From Aplectana chamaeleonis (lineage: Eukaryota > Nematoda > Chromadorea > Rhabditida > Cosmocercidae): a stretch of 64,000 bases of DNA. The notes under the pieces are model-generated. The model was given only the letters and a program-made list of their open reading frames with translations. It had not been told where the DNA came from and made no database searches. Positions 44,041 to 57,687 of this stretch are shown here, piece by piece. Within the stretch, counting starts at the first letter, position 1. Every line of letters begins with the position of its first letter. A program made the position numbers and the translations under genes. The stretch lies in NCBI GenBank assembly GCA_029168955.1, contig JAPDOI010001703.1:87186-151185 (forward strand), in the 5' to 3' direction.

Positions 44041-45235
44041 GCAAATCCGTACAAGTGGAAAACGCAATCTATCAATCGATGCAAAGTTCAGAAATTAAGT
44101 TTTCACCCAAACTTTGCCCAGGAGGGGTTGTTTCGGACGCTGAACTCGAATTTGAGGTCCATTTCCAGATTTTCGAAAGACTACCGCCCGTTTGGAGGAT
44201 GCAATAGGTGTAGAAATCAGGGGGAATATGCCTAGAAGTTTTTTCCAGAGTGGTTCTAGGTAGTTAGCTGCGAAGAGTTTATCCAGACTCTAAGTCTTAA
44301 AGTGGTTCTAGAAAGGTACATTTCATTTGGATTGGCCAGTTTGGCTGATAGTAGTTTCCTTGTTAGGCGCTTCTAATAATGATTTTTTTGTTACTCTGAA
44401 TCGCTGAATCTCGGGTTAATCTGAGAGGATTCGTCGGTGAAAGTTTATTCAAGACGAACATTTCAAAATATGGAAATGTGTGAGAACGTTGATTGCACAG
44501 TACTACGCATATCAGAAGGTTCACATGCAGACATACATTGTAGCCATAGTGGCAACCTGCTGTATATAGCGTTTCCTTCCAGCCGTCAAAACAAAATCTC
44601 GTAGATATTGAAATCTTCAGGACTAGTTTCGAGCTTACTACGAGGCCGCCACTTTGCCTTGCTCCCTCCCCTGCCCTTCTCGAGGGGGTTGCGATGTCCC
44701 AATGACGGCGCGACTTCTTTCAACTTCAGGGTGGGTTCTCTACTCAGACAACTGGAAGATCCGATTAGGCCACTATATGCTTTCGATTCGACTACAAAGC
44801 GATGTGGACGACGATACGGCCGCTTAATTTTCGTGCGCCACGTGCCCTAATCGACGTCGAAGTGGGAAGCACGTGCCGCAACACATACTCGTTCTACTCG
44901 AGCACGACACGCTTTCGATTACGACGCAGTTTGGACGACGAGTGAGCCACGATGCTCTCGACTGGACACACGTTGCAGGCTCAGACGTACGGTGTGACGA
45001 TCAAAGAGGGGTGGAGCGCAGGCCCCTTGGTCCGCCATCATGCCAAAATTTCAATGCTACCGTACAGAGCAGACTTTTTCTCATAAACAACGATTTGCTG
45101 CATTTTTGCGCCACAAAGCGCCGCATAGCCATGATATGTTTCGGGAGAGTCCGATTTAAATTTTGATGTCATTTTGAGCAGCTTTTAACGGGTACCATAC
45201 AACAACTGTTCGTGTTCGGCAATCTTCAACTCGCC
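44041..45235. other. Intergenic DNA upstream of BUD13 copy 1
   Basis: I see no gene. A stretch near 44,105-44,200 (CGCTGAACTCGAATTTGAGG) resembles 61,090-61,150 (CGCTGAACCCAAATCTGGGG). Imperfect palindromic words around CGATTC/GACGACG occur at 44,770-45,010. Confidence 0.35.
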
Positions 45236-45720
45236 TTAAAGGCACAGTTCAACCTCAAAATCGGTTTTCTGTTTTTCTGCCTGTCTTAGAAACGGTCCCA
45301 CGCTGATTCCAATGATGTCTCTGGAATCGTACAAGGCCCCCTGGGAACGGAGTTATGGCCCCTCAAAAACTGCGCTGCGGAAGCATGGTGGACGAGTTGT
45401 CCGTGGCTTGTAACTTCCGTCATTTGCAACCGATGTATGCGAGTCGACCTGAATGGATAGAGAGGCTGAGAATGAAGGCAAGAACGGGGGTATTGATCGG
45501 AATTCATCGCTCATCTCGCCACTGTTGAGCTCGAAAGATCGTGAAAGGTGCGTGCCAAAGTGGCTTCCGGATGTGGGAGCCCCAGGGTGGCTTCCTCCTA
45601 TATCTCGCTTATTTGGAGGAATTGAGAGCTCGCGTTTGGCAGGTGCTATATAGGGTGGGTCTACTTCACAATTATGTGGAAATCTCAGATTTCGCCCCTG
45701 AGCTTGGACTGTGCCTTCAA
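45236..45720. mobile_element. TTAA-flanked MITE, type A
   Basis: TTAA-AGGCACAGTTCAACCTCAAA at the left and CCTGAGCTTGGACTGTGCCT-TCAA at the right. The interior shares GATTCCAATGATG and GGACGAGTTGTCC with 7,006-7,383. It directly abuts the type B copy and shares its TCAA. Confidence 0.7.
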
Positions 45721-46198
45721 AGGCAGTGTTCACGATGATTTTCGTCCCCGATTTTTTCACATAAAACAATGCGTAGGTCTCCAAGTATTACCAAAATTAC
45801 GAAGAAACGGCGAGAAACGCATTAAAATGTCGTATTTCAGTGACGGTATTCTATAACATGGACTAGTTGTCCGGTTGGATGAACATGTTCATGGTGGTTG
45901 TCACCGGTAAAAAATGGGGCTAATCAAACAAGGAGGAATATTTTATGCTGAGCAGGATTAGTTAGGACCCTAAGGAAACAACGGAACAATAGAGAGTAGA
46001 GAATTGCAAGGACGGATCCATAAAAGATTTCATTGTCACACCGAACACTTCCTGTGATACTTAAGAGGCGGGGTGATACTTAACGTACTTCTGATGCGTT
46101 TTTCTCAAATTCTACGTCATTTTAGTTCTCCCGGGGGCCAGTTAGTAGATATAGTGAACAATCTCAAAATTGAAGATTAACGTGAACTCTGCCTTCAA
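45717..46198. mobile_element. TTAA-type MITE, type B, abutting the type A copy
   Basis: TCAA-AGGCAGTGTTCACGATGATT at the left and ACGTGAACTCTGCCT-TCAA at the right. It is about 482 bases, like the copies at 30,349 and 35,758. Using one shared target for two related elements is notable. Confidence 0.7.
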
Positions 46199-46432
46199 GC
46201 CTATTTCAGAGTTCAATCGCCGAGCGACGCGATGGGATGATAAACATGAGCATCGATCGAGATCGCGTCGCACGTCGATCTGTATACGAAACATGTCATC
46301 GCGGCGATCAGCGATCGCACTCTGAAAGAGACCTTGCCCCGACACGTTGATCGATCGCTCCGCAATTGATCAGGCTCCTATCAGCCGCGCAGTCGGCCCT
46401 CCGGGACCGCTCTTGGAAGGTGACTACGAGTC

Positions 46433-46949
46433 AAGCCTAGTTTTGACTTCAGGTTGTCGCTGCGGCCATGCCAGGGACAACTGTTCTTTTTCATCGCACG
46501 TCGCGGAAAGCCGCTCCACCAGTGATCGCTTCGTGGCAAACGTCCTACATCGCTGGGTCGCGGCGACGAAATCCTATGTTTTACTGCATCACTGCGTGAA
46601 GAGCGATTCTCTACGGTCGCTGATCATCGCTCCATCGCTGCCATTATGGCAATTCAAGCATGGTAGAGAATCGCTCTTCCATTATTGCAGCGATGGAGCG
46701 ATTGCCAGCGAATGACACGTTTCGTCTAGTGCACGTTGACCCTTTCACATGACAAGATCAGTGTTTTAGGGTCGAAACGTGTTATTGATAACTACCAGCC
46801 ATTAATTTCACTGATTGATTGATTTTTTTTTCGATCATCCGTGAGGCTACGCACTATGAATAGAATCGCTGCCGCTGCTACATCGCTGCAGCAGCGGGTG
46901 TGAAATCGCTGCGATAAAAACAGCAGCGATGCAGTTAAAACTAGGCTTC
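46433..46949. mobile_element. TIR element with GCAGCGAT-rich ends
   Basis: AAGCCTAGTTTTGACTTCAG at the left mirrors GCAGTTAAAACTAGGCTT at the right. The interior is rich in CGCTGCGAT-type words in both orientations. Its right part is the copy matched by bases 1-178. No coding capacity. Confidence 0.65.
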
Positions 46950-48599
46950 ACTCTTTGGACGATTTTCGACCGCTGAGAGAGGTCTCCCCACGGTCCTCTG
47001 CAAGGAGCTCCTCGCTACCGTGGCGAAGAAGATGTGTCCTTGTCGCGGACTGCGGTGAGGGTGACCCTTTGCCGCGGGCCGTGACAGGGACCGTATCTTT
47101 GTTGGGGGAGACCCGCTCCTATCGAAGGGGTGGGACCCCGCCTCTAGCGCCACGTACTTCTTATACAGGACGACGTGCTGCTGCGTGAAGAACGGGATGC
47201 GCGGAGGTTTTGTATGTCTGCGCCACGTGCTTCTATTATAGGACGATGTGCTTCTGCTTGGGAAACGGGGATGCGGAAAAAGTTCTGCGTAGTCCTTTCG
47301 AATCAGGCCACAAGCTCCTCGGAGCAGCACATGCTGCTGCGAAAGTTCCTTTCAGCTCGACCCGAGGTGTGTCTGATTAGAAAGCCTATCGTGGACGAGT
47401 TGGATCTTCCCAGGATCTGAGTAAGACAATGCTGTAGTCTCTATCTTTTTTAGAAGCGGATACGTGAGGAAGGATGGCCAGACCATGCTTTGGAATTGTT
47501 CCTGTCTTGGCTCGCCTGCATCATGATTCGAACCACCGCTTGAACACGGCGAATCATGGGAATAAAGAGCTTTTTACTCGTAAAAAAGACATAATACGAA
47601 AGTGATACAGGATGTCTCAGGAAACATCTATATTCAGTATTCAAATAGTTACAAAGCTGCTATAGGTGAAACAATGTAGACGTCCACAAGTAGTCTCTCT
47701 CTTGGTCGCAGAAATTTGAACTTCAAATTGATCTGCCTGCATGGTAAAAAGGTAATTTCGATTCATTCCGAGTCCCTAACCTGAAGGAGATATAAACTTT
47801 AAAAGTTTGTCAGTCACCAATATTGGTTCTTTGCTGCAACAATGGTTTTGTTAGGTAGGGAGAAGACAATTTTCCTTCTAGGGCAAGAACATATTTCGAC
47901 GTTCAACTACAGCAGCCGTGACTTTTAAAAACCGCAAACCGTGAAATCTTGGGAAGCAATCCGCAAAGCTTCGCCGCAATTCCACTGGACAAAGTTGCCA
48001 TTTCTTCAGAATCGAGAGCTTTGGTTTCCTTCTAAGCTTTTGTCATGATTCGATCATTCACCCGTCAATGTAGTTACTTTCACTTTCAGTCAGCAATCAC
48101 TTCGATGGGTAGTTTTGAGAGGTATTAGGTTAATTAATCCCTCATTCATTAACGAGTTCTTAAAGATTTTTCTGGGAAGATCCATGCCAGTACTCCATAT
48201 TGCTTTTGTGAAGGAAAGCACCTATGGTCAAACTTAAACGCAGAATTTCTGATAGAAATTGTTTGGTGTGTTTTCGAGGGGAAGGTATCATCCGCTTCGT
48301 TTTTTGTAGCAAAGCCGCGACGCAGCTGGGCGGCGTAGGAGGGGTTCCGCAGATGAAGTCGCGGCGTTGCTCGCATCGACGAACAGCGCTGGGTGATGCA
48401 ACATCGATCACATTAGGGCGAAGTGATGGCGACCAACGCAGCGTGAAGGGCGATCGAGTTGGCACCGCAGAGTGTTTTGACGCCGCGATGACTGCGCTTG
48501 CGTCACTGCCAGGGAGCAGCACCCGCCGCGGCGACGATGATCTTAGGAAACTTTTTTGTCGCCGCGTCAAGGCCGACGCTGGTCGGTGCAACTCTGCAG

Positions 48600-48930
48600 A
48601 CCCCTTGAGTCGCACATGCTCAAAAAAGATAGCTTTCCCTCGTTCTCGCTCGTACCCACGTAAAAGAGAACGTAGGGGCCTGGAGCAAGAGTGCCATTGC
48701 GGCGCGGCGCGGCTCGATGATTGAGAGCCGTATTGATAGATCGCGGCGATCTATCAATACGGCTCTCCATCATCAGACCGCGCCGCGGTGGCACTCTGCT
48801 TAGCCCCTCAGTCTTCGAGCATGTTATTGTATGGTGCGGCTGATGATTGAGCCGTATTGATAGATCGCGGCGATCTATCACAATATTCTCCATCATCAGA
48901 CCGCGCCGCGGTGGCATTCCGTTTAGCCCC
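48600..48930. repeat. Tandem palindromic block with a perfect 45-bp cruciform core
   Basis: Positions 48,723-48,767 form a perfect palindrome with 22-base arms around one central G (arm starts GAGAGCCGTATTGATAGATC). A second, slightly diverged unit with the same GATAGATCGCGGCGATCTATC core lies about 127 bases downstream. Each core is flanked by inverted GTGCCACCGCGGCGCGGT-type arms. Confidence 0.75.
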
Positions 48931-49956
48931 TAAGGCCAACTGAACAGTGATCGACACGAAGCGGTCGTGTCGCGCCATGGAATTGGAGCGCGCTTTCTCC
49001 ATCAGCTCCTCGCCTTCACCACACTCGCTGAGGAGACGACCTCGGTAAGTACCCGTCTGCGCTTCAACGTTTGCTGTTTCAACTCAAGATAATTCCTAAA
49101 CATATGACTCTGTCAATTTGAAGGACATGAATAATTTAACTTGGGTGTCCACAGAGGACTCAATCGCCGTTATTCGCGAACAGCATCGAGGTTAGCAATG
49201 TTCAAATTCGTTATCCGATGCCTCGTTTTATCCGGACGACATGGTAGTGAACTTCTTCGGGTCACAAACCTGCGTCTACTCCGTTATGTTTCTCTGCAAC
49301 TTATTCACGAAATGGAATAAACAGAATATGATCTTAAATCTTCAAACAAATTTCCTGATCATACAAGCTGCAAAAGTCCTGTTAGGGTAAAAATGTCCTT
49401 TTAGTAGTTGTTGACTTCCCTACCTTCACTTTATGAATAGGAACACAGTAAACAGAATAGTCTAGACGTAGCCAGCTGTTGCTGAGCTCCTCACAATAGC
49501 TCTTCCAGACTCGTAAGTTTCCTGCAAACCGGCTTCTGGAACGGGGTAAAGCATCCACGGTTATCATAACCAACGGAAGGGGGTGGAAGGGCGCAGCTTT
49601 GGGCATTGAGGGAGGGCGGGGCGTCGCAGGGACTTCATTGGTCATCGCCATGCGAAAATCGGGACTCTGACCGTAAAAAAATTCTGATTTTATGAATTAT
49701 TACTATAAACTGCGATTTCAGTATCAAGTTCCAGAGTAAACGTAGAAAAGACCGTTCTTTTTGGCATTCAATAGAGTCTCAAAATGTTGACTAAGTTTTT
49801 CAAAAAATGGTCCGAAATGGATAACCTGATGTTCGAGAACAATGAAAGTAAAAGTTTTTGATGATGATCGCCCAAAAATGAGAATTCGGTGAAGATACTA
49901 CACAAAGTTCTCGGTTTTTGGTCACCAAAGGAAGAATCGTAGCATTGCTTAGGTTT

Positions 49957-50083
49957 TAGGCCGGGTTCATACTTACAACGACGAGCAACGCGACGCAATG
50001 TTCACTATCCCTATCGAACAAAAATCGATATGCCCGTTGTGCACTGTCGCAGGTGGCGGGAACGTATGATCCCGGCCTTAGAC
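49957..50083. repeat. Short TIR element ending in GGCCGGG
   Basis: TAGGCCGGGTTCATACTTAC at the left mirrors CGTATGATCCCGGCCTTA at the right. A related half (CGTATGGTCCCGGCCTATGA) is at 54,305 inside BUD13 copy 2. Confidence 0.5.
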
Positions 50084-53039
50084 GCTTGATCCCGACTACT
50101 AAACGAATTCCGGGGTGTCTGGACCGTTTTTAGTAATCAAATATAAACTGCCCACAAATTGGAGGCTTCAGGAGGAGGGGGAATCGCAGAAATTTTGGAA
50201 AAAGAAAATTTTTGTTGGTGGGGAAGTTTTCCTGGAGCAGCTGCCTGTACCACCCACTATGCCACATTGAGGCATATTACATGGCGGACGGAAACCACAC
50301 GTTCAATGACTTTTCTCAACAAAAGCTCTTTTTCATGGAGGCGTGGGTTCGTCTCTCCAATCTTTCAGCATTGATTTCACCACGATGACCGAAAAACGAC
50401 GGATGTCATCAATCAAGTTAGACCTGGATATTAGAGTTGCACTTCAGAAGCAGAACTCGACTTATTTTATTATTACACTATATAGCTTTACATTCATAAT
50501 ACACAAGTGAAAAACATGAGAACAGATCCTCAGCTCAACAACAAATTATACAAAAGAACGTCTGAACCAGTGAAAAGCTTGATGTAGACAACAACTACTC
50601 ATATAACTGTATATGCTGATAGAACTCTCTGTCCTGCGCAAGTCTTTTTTGTTCTTAGTTTGAGCTAATTTAGCCTCAAAGCCATTAGATCGATCCACTC
50701 CCATCCCATCGATAACCCGGCCGGAATTCCTGAAACGGGATTTGGAGGTAGCACTCTCCTTTTGGATACGCGTTGGGAACACTTTGGAAAAGTGAATATC
50801 ACCATGTCATCAGAAAGGGTCTCTTTGTGAAACGAAAAAGGCTGAATCTTTTCCAAGCAGCACAAAGACATCACCGAAGTTCGCCACGATCGAGATTTCC
50901 TTCTCGCGTTTTTTACTCAGCAGCGTTATTTCCCCAGCCATGGGATCATCCTCATGAACCTGCTCTTTCAGATGACGATTCATCTCACCTCGTCATCGGC
51001 CATTCTCGCCTAGCAGGTTCAGCTGCCACACGCGCCATATCCTCCAGCTGTTGATTCCGCTGAAATTCAAGTTCACCTTACATAGGTTAGCAGTAGCTTC
51101 TCAGCAGAAAGAAGAAATGTCGCCATAAGGTCTTTTCTGCTTGAAAGCAACTCCTTTACTCCACAGACTGTGTATTCTTCCTGTAGCTCGACTTGTTTTT
51201 ACTTGGCCCTCGCGCTCCTTTCTTTTCCTTTGTCTTCCGGTTTCATCCTTCCCTATATGTGAATACATATGCCGAAACAGTTTTTTGCCGAAGCAACAAA
51301 ACAAGGTCGAATGGGCACCTTTTCGCACTTGCTTCTCTCTCGCACTCTGGCGTTTCAGCATAGCGCCCGCTCACTGATGTATCCAACTCTTCGAACATCT
51401 AAAGCAAGATGGACATAAGAGTATTTTTTCATAGATTTTTCACCGGAAATGTATTCCCTAAGTTATCCATTTTTGAGTTTGCATAACTATTAATTGAAAC
51501 CTTTACAGTAAAAGCGCTCTATGATCCCAGTGCAATAGCTGGTCGAAAACCAGTTGTGGCCGTCTTGGGCCGCTCCCTGAGCTGGCCGTGAGTCGGCTGC
51601 ATGTCACCCGATAATGAAAACGTCCTATATCCCAAGCCTTCTATCAACAGCGCTACCTCCATTTCTACATTATATTCTTCAGTAGAAAGATTTGAAATTC
51701 CGCTGGCTCACGCCATCACTTCCGATATGAGCACAAGCCCGTTCTGGCTGGCTCCGCTAGTTTCTTGTAAGCTATCAAACGCGTAGAGAGAGATGGCTGC
51801 AGCCGGAAGGCGGTGACTACAGCCGGCCACAACAGGGGCTTTTAAATGTATTTCGCACGATGTAGAGTTTACGTCATAAATTTAGTCTGGATGAATCGGA
51901 CGGGCCGCTGCGACGGTAGATCACCGCGCGCGAATCGAAACCCCTGTTGGCTAGTGATGCCGTCAACATCTGCATGGCCAATGACCGCCTGGTCCATGCG
52001 CGTTAGACTATAAATCGAATCACGGAAACCATAGATACTTGTCGACCTGGCTGATTACAGCCGATCAATTACAGGAGACCTAACCCCATATCCCTAGGAC
52101 GTACGCCTTCAAAGTGCTCCAAAATGTAGAGAAATACTTTTGACTAAGTTGGGGAATCAGATTTGAACATATTCAGCAGCCAGTCTTACTTTTTCCTGTT
52201 TTTTGCTGGAGCCAATTACCTCAGTTTTTCTAAATTTATTTACACACATTCATTCTTAAATGTGAAAACATCTTCCAGATGGATATATGGACGATATGAA
52301 AAACGCCGAAAATACCTTCGCTTCTCAAGCTCGCGCTATTTTCTCCAGACTCTTTCTTGAGGTGCGCATCAGCTGACTGTAGTCCAGCCACCTGGAAAAA
52401 GTGGAGAGATAAAGCTTGACACGGCAAGAATTTGTGTTCATACCTGCCTTACTTTGGCAAATACTTCCGTAACTGAAATTTGATTTTTCCAAGCAAAGAA
52501 GACAACATGCACTAACCTTTCCGTCGAGGGTCTTTTGACTGTCTTTACCAATCCGCTCGGGTGTAGCAATGCGACGATCACGTCTGTCTGATTCTCTCCT
52601 GGCTGCGAATGAGACTTCATCTGAAAACAAGTCTAATAATCTATACCCTCGGAGCGATTAGGCCTCCACTAATGAACTAGTTATGTACTGAATAACTGAC
52701 CAATTTCTATTTCTGGACCAAGCGTTTTCGGGTCATGGGAAGACTCCTTTCCTAGAAAAAAGGTCAAGTTTATGGAAAAAACTGCTGAACAAAAAAAAAG
52801 TAATCTACAACCTGGGAGGATAACAACTACAGTAACGTCCCTCTACCTTTCTCATTCCGGTAAAATCCTCAAGTGATTGTTCTATATCCTACACTCTTAC
52901 GATAATCAACGACCGCTCCATCTTACCAAACCGCTCAATTTCTGCAGGATTACGGTAGTTTTTATTCAGCCCGGGATGATTGACACACTGCAAACGAAGG
53001 AGAGCAACAGAGAACGAAATCCGGGAGATCTGCTAACCA

Positions 53040-54112
53040 TAAATCTTCTCGGAGGAGATTGATCCGAGTCTGAATCTCTCACCCTTTCTTTGTGGATTTC
53101 ACCTGGAAATGTAAAACATTCGAAAATCTATAAATCTTCATTCATTGGAATGAGCAGAAAGAAGATATAAACGACGTACCTATTCTCGGGAGGAAGACTG
53201 ATCGGAGTCAACTTCTACCTTCACAGAAGAGTGTTTACTCACGTTTCCGAGGTGGAGACTGATCAGAATCAGAATCATGCCTTTTACGAACAGATCGCTT
53301 CTTAAAGCAGTGAACATAAAATAGGATTTGAGTAGGAAGTTGCTCTTAAGCACAATGAAGTTTCGAATAACCGGCTGACCTCGTCTTGGAGGCGATTGGT
53401 CCGAATCCACTTCAACCTTCACAGACACATTATTGGACCTTTCCCTGTGGGAAAATAGAAAATGTAGAATATCAAGTCGAGTTTAGTGTGAAATATAGGA
53501 GGACGGAAGCATACTTCGTCTTCGAGGGGCGACAGATCACGACTTGATTCCGCCTCTTCTCTTCGATGAGGAATCTTGAATGAATATTGCAGCTTGTTTC
53601 TTTAGCTAAAATACAAAAAGTGATGCTCTCTTGACCACCAACTAACCATGCCTTCGCGGAGGGCGATTCATCGGAGTCCGAGTCATGCCGTTTTCGTGAA
53701 GAACGTTCTGAAACTCAGTGCTGACATTGAGCACACCTACGGATTAGAAAAGTAAATGTTACCTTCTCTGCGAGTGAGGCGTCTGATCGGGAGTCGGAAC
53801 CCTTCTACGCTTCGACGATGACGCTAAAACCAGAAGTGTGCATTATATTGACGTTCTAGAAGGATCAAAAAGATCTAGCCAACGAAAAAAAGAATAGAAA
53901 TAAAAGTGGAAATAGTCTCACTCTGCTTCCGAGATAGGGTGAAATGTCCGGCCTGGAGTGGCTGTCTCTCCGTGACGCCTTCGTTCCTGTGAATAACAAC
54001 TCAGAAAAATCTATCTATTCAGGTCAGGTCGAGATAAGTAACTCACCACTTTGCCTCGCTGGCGATTGATCTGAATCCATGTCTCTTACGAGAGCCAGCT
54101 GAAAGAGGAAAA
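53040..54112 (-). repeat. Array of about nine BUD13 repeat-module exons
   Basis: Short exons of about 60 bases, each ending near GT and encoding variants of [RK][12 protein letters not shown], lie near 53,041, 53,180, 53,242, 53,378, 53,514, 53,648, 53,762, 53,935 and 54,047. They are separated by introns of mostly 50-90 bases. A tenth is at 56,170-56,225. Several have one-base indels. Copy 1 retains only three usable modules. Confidence 0.6.
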
Positions 54113-54726
54113 CATTTATCAAGAGAGTAGATACCGCCGTGAGAAGTCCGGTTCATTTCTCCTTTCGCTGCGATGAGATGACGACTAGTGGCCAGAGTAA
54201 TACTTCCCACGACGTGAGACGGCGATTTTCAGAGGCATTTCAAGCATATCGATTTTTTTGGTCGTTATTCATTGGAAACATTGCGTCGCACGTTCCTCGT
54301 CGCGGTACGTATGGTCCCGGCCTATGACATTGGCGATTGCGTTGCTCAGCGGCTCAGCCTTGTAGTGACGACGGCGTCGTGCGCGCAAGGCAGCACCCGC
54401 TTTGACGACGCGCGTCACATCTTAGACTCAATTCATCGCGGCCCAGCAAGCTCAGTTGAGATGGTATCAACGAAGAATCACGGCGACGGCAAGTATGGAT
54501 TGTGTCCAGACAAAAACACTCTGGGCGATTTCATCTGAGAGCGGGTGTGTCTCAAAAAGTAATGAGTTAATCGAGAACTATGGGAGTAAACGTTGAGGAA
54601 GCCGGGTGAGAACAGGGGTCAAGCGGGGGCGTTGCGTAATTTATCGAAATCGGAGCGACCCCGCCCGACCATTGATTTTTTCCGAAATCCACCCTTTTTG
54701 CGATGGGCAGTTTATAGTTTGATTAC

Positions 54727-55237
54727 TTAAAAGCACAGTACACCCTCAGATATGAACTTTGGGATTTTCAGTGTAATTGTGTAGAATACCCCTCCTGTAT
54801 AACACGTGCCAAATGCCAGATCTCATTTCCTCCAAATAAGCCGAGATATAAGCGACCACCACAGGCCCGACCGAGGGGACCCTTCGCCCACCACCACAGG
54901 CCCGACCCCGTAACAGATTTTTGAATTCGATAGCGGCTCGATGAATGGATGAATTCCAACAAGTCGTCGTTCTTCAGTTCATTACCGGGACTGTCTCATT
55001 ATCCTATCTCGCACTAGCGTGCAACGATTGCGAAATGAAGAGAAATACAGGCCTGCCACAACTCAGGTCCACCAATTTTACCCTCAAAATTCAGGCATCT
55101 TTTTGAAGAGCCATAACTCTGTACAAAAGGGGGTTTTCGACGATTTCAGAGGAATACCGCCAGGATCAGCGTGTGACTCTCTTCCAAGATGAGCATGAAA
55201 TCTGAAAATTAATTTGTTGGGTGTCCTGTGCCTTTAA
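54727..55237. mobile_element. TTAA-flanked MITE, type A, in BUD13 copy 2
   Basis: TTAA-AAGCACAGTACACCCTCAGA at the left and GGTGTCCTGTGCCT-TTAA at the right, 511 bases. The interior GAGCCATAACTCTG matches 1,188-1,853. It is absent from copy 1. Confidence 0.7.
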
Positions 55238-57687
55238 ACTGTCAGGACGCCGAGAAAATTCGTTCAAGTAAGTCGGGCTTTCTAAGAGTCTTAAACCTAA
55301 TTAATGCTACGATCATCCCCCCTTTGGTGACCCAACGACATCGAGAATTTTTGGGATATCTTAAAAATTTTCTATTATTGGTGCTAAATGTCAGCGATCC
55401 AACCCAACCTTCATTTTCAGGGCCAAAATTTTTACGACACCTCAAACTCCACCCCCGTTGCGAAATTTCTGCAACCCCGCATGACCCTGGGTGAGGAAGA
55501 TATTGAGAAATAGAAAAGAAGGTCAAGAACACAGAAGGCCAGAGAGAGAGCAAGAGGGAAAAGAATTTAAAGACAACCGATATACCTTAAAAGAGCGTGC
55601 AGGTGAAGCCATCAGGAGACTGAGAAAAGGGAGAAAGTTAGCAATAAATAGGAGGATAAGAGCGGAAATTGAAAATAAAGGGTGGTAAGCTCGAAGAAGT
55701 CAGGAAAGTGACAAAAAGGAGGACGGAAACGAATCATGATCGAGGATGATAGAGGTAGAATTAGTAGCTTAAGGCTTTCTTTAAAGCTCACAAATTTCAG
55801 CACAGTGATTGACCGAAAAAATCTTAATCTCTGAATGGATGGAGACTTCGGAACGGGGTGAAGCGGGGTGTAATAAAAATATTCCTGAAATCAGATCCTC
55901 CCCTTCCGGCCATCAATTTTTTTCCAAGAATCCAAAATTTTTATGACCCCCGGTGGGTAATTTTTGACACTTTTTTTGCAAAAAAAAAGGTTGAATTTTT
56001 TTGGTAATGGAAAGTGATTTCCATCTTTTACTTCCAGAAATTTTCAATTTTGGTCCAAAATTTATGCAATCCCCTAACCATCAATTTTGGGCCGAAAATT
56101 TTGCGATCCCTGTTGAGAGATTTTCCTACAACCTCAGCTTGACCCCGCTTTGAAATCAAGCTGTAACTTACAATTCCTCGGCGGAGATTCGATCGGAATC
56201 AGAATCGTGGCGGTATGTCTGGCTGAGTGATGTCTCTTGAAACAAACATGTGAAATGTATCCACTAATATAAGCTAATAAGCTCTGTTGAGGTCTTTAGT
56301 GACTAATATTTAATCGTAACTTTATCATTAATAAAACAGGAATAAATCAGAACGCTTAACCGTTTTCTCGTGAACTTTGAAGCTGGTGATCATCACGCGG
56401 GATCCTGGCGAGCTCCTGAAGGAAGCGCAAAAATCATTGAGAAGTTTGTTCTTGGGATGTGTTTTCAACGAAAAACTATCTTGTAATTCTGCGTTATTGC
56501 ATGCAGTTTAGCAACAAAGGACCGCAAGCTTCCTAACCAAGCCCGAAATTCACCAAGGAATAAATCAAAACGTTGCTTTCTTTAATCACTTTACTATGAA
56601 AAAGAAAGTCCGCTTGAAAGTCCAGAAACCCCTGCGCGGCAGTATCTCTGAATACTTTTTCGGACTCTCCCCTCCGAAACACTGTCGCCACCGTGGTTTT
56701 TGACCTTGATTTGCTCAGACAACCATATCAAAAATGCGTCACACCCCACGCTGAGCTCTGGTCAAGGGTCTTGTTCCCCTCCTAATACTAAAAATATCTA
56801 CTCCACCACAGGATCTCAGCGGGGCCTGTGATTGATCTTTGTGGAGCTTAACAACTCCCTCCCCTCTTAGTGAAGAGAATTGTCGAAAAATGTTCGAAAT
56901 CTTGACGAACCGCGTCTTTGTAAAATGCAAACTCATTCCAAAAAAAACTACAACCTCCCCTCAATTTGTAATTGTTTATTTTGGATACTCAAACGTTTAC
57001 GATACTCCCTCCATCCCCTGTTACTGTGTCCGTTTGCAACCCTGCTGGACCCATCTCCACAGTTGTTCTTTTCCTTTCCCCAACCTACATTGGAGGCAGT
57101 GTTCACGATAAGTTTCGCTAACGCATTTCGAACTGAAATACTACGCTGGCAGGAGATTGACGGAATGGTGTCGAAGAAAACACCAGAAAATCGCGACAGG
57201 AATCAAAGCGCCAAAACGGGATGAGAAAAGGCCAATATGGAAAGCCAGGCCGCCCCAAGGAAAAGCCAGCCTGCCTTCTCTCGTGACGAATCTTCTAAGG
57301 TATAGACGATTTTAATGTCAACTTCTGCCAAAGATCAGCCGCTCCACCCATTTCGATCAATATCAGGGGCAATCATGGCCACCTCCACGGCCGGTTTGCT
57401 AGGCGGTCCAACCCTACGTCTTCTCCTTGCTTTATTATTGATTCAATGTTTTTATAGTTCCTCTTGAGATATTTCTTGTTTATCTTTCGAATTGATTCAC
57501 ATTTCCCACGTCCACCTTGATGCTTCGAAGGCCAAAACCTGAGATAAAAAGCGCGCTCCATGAAGTTCGGGTCAGCTGACTCCAGGTGGGTTGCGCGAAC
57601 TCAGTCCAAATCTCCCTCCTCACACAAGCAGCTCGCCCAACCCTAAATTTATAGTCTACAGCAATGGAAGTAGGATTCCTGGGTGAG

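Larger units (their letters stand above)
46950..50594. other. Region between the BUD13 copies: repeats, no gene seen
   Basis: It contains the palindromic block at 48,600-48,930 and a TIR element at 49,957-50,083. The rest (46,970-47,430 GC-rich; 47,450-48,150 AT-rich; 49,000-49,950) shows no recognisable protein, RNA gene or element ends. The left edge of the second BUD13 duplicon is near 50,225. Confidence 0.45.

Noticed and set aside
47430..48130. Search for tRNA, 5S rRNA or spliced-leader RNA genes here and elsewhere in the window
   Set aside because: No cloverleaf with a GGTTCGAATC-type T arm, no 5S internal promoter pattern and no spliced-leader sequence were recognised.
48160..48724. 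Opposed 151- and 166-codon frames
   Set aside because: They overlap each other in GC-rich palindromic DNA; neither shows a family motif.
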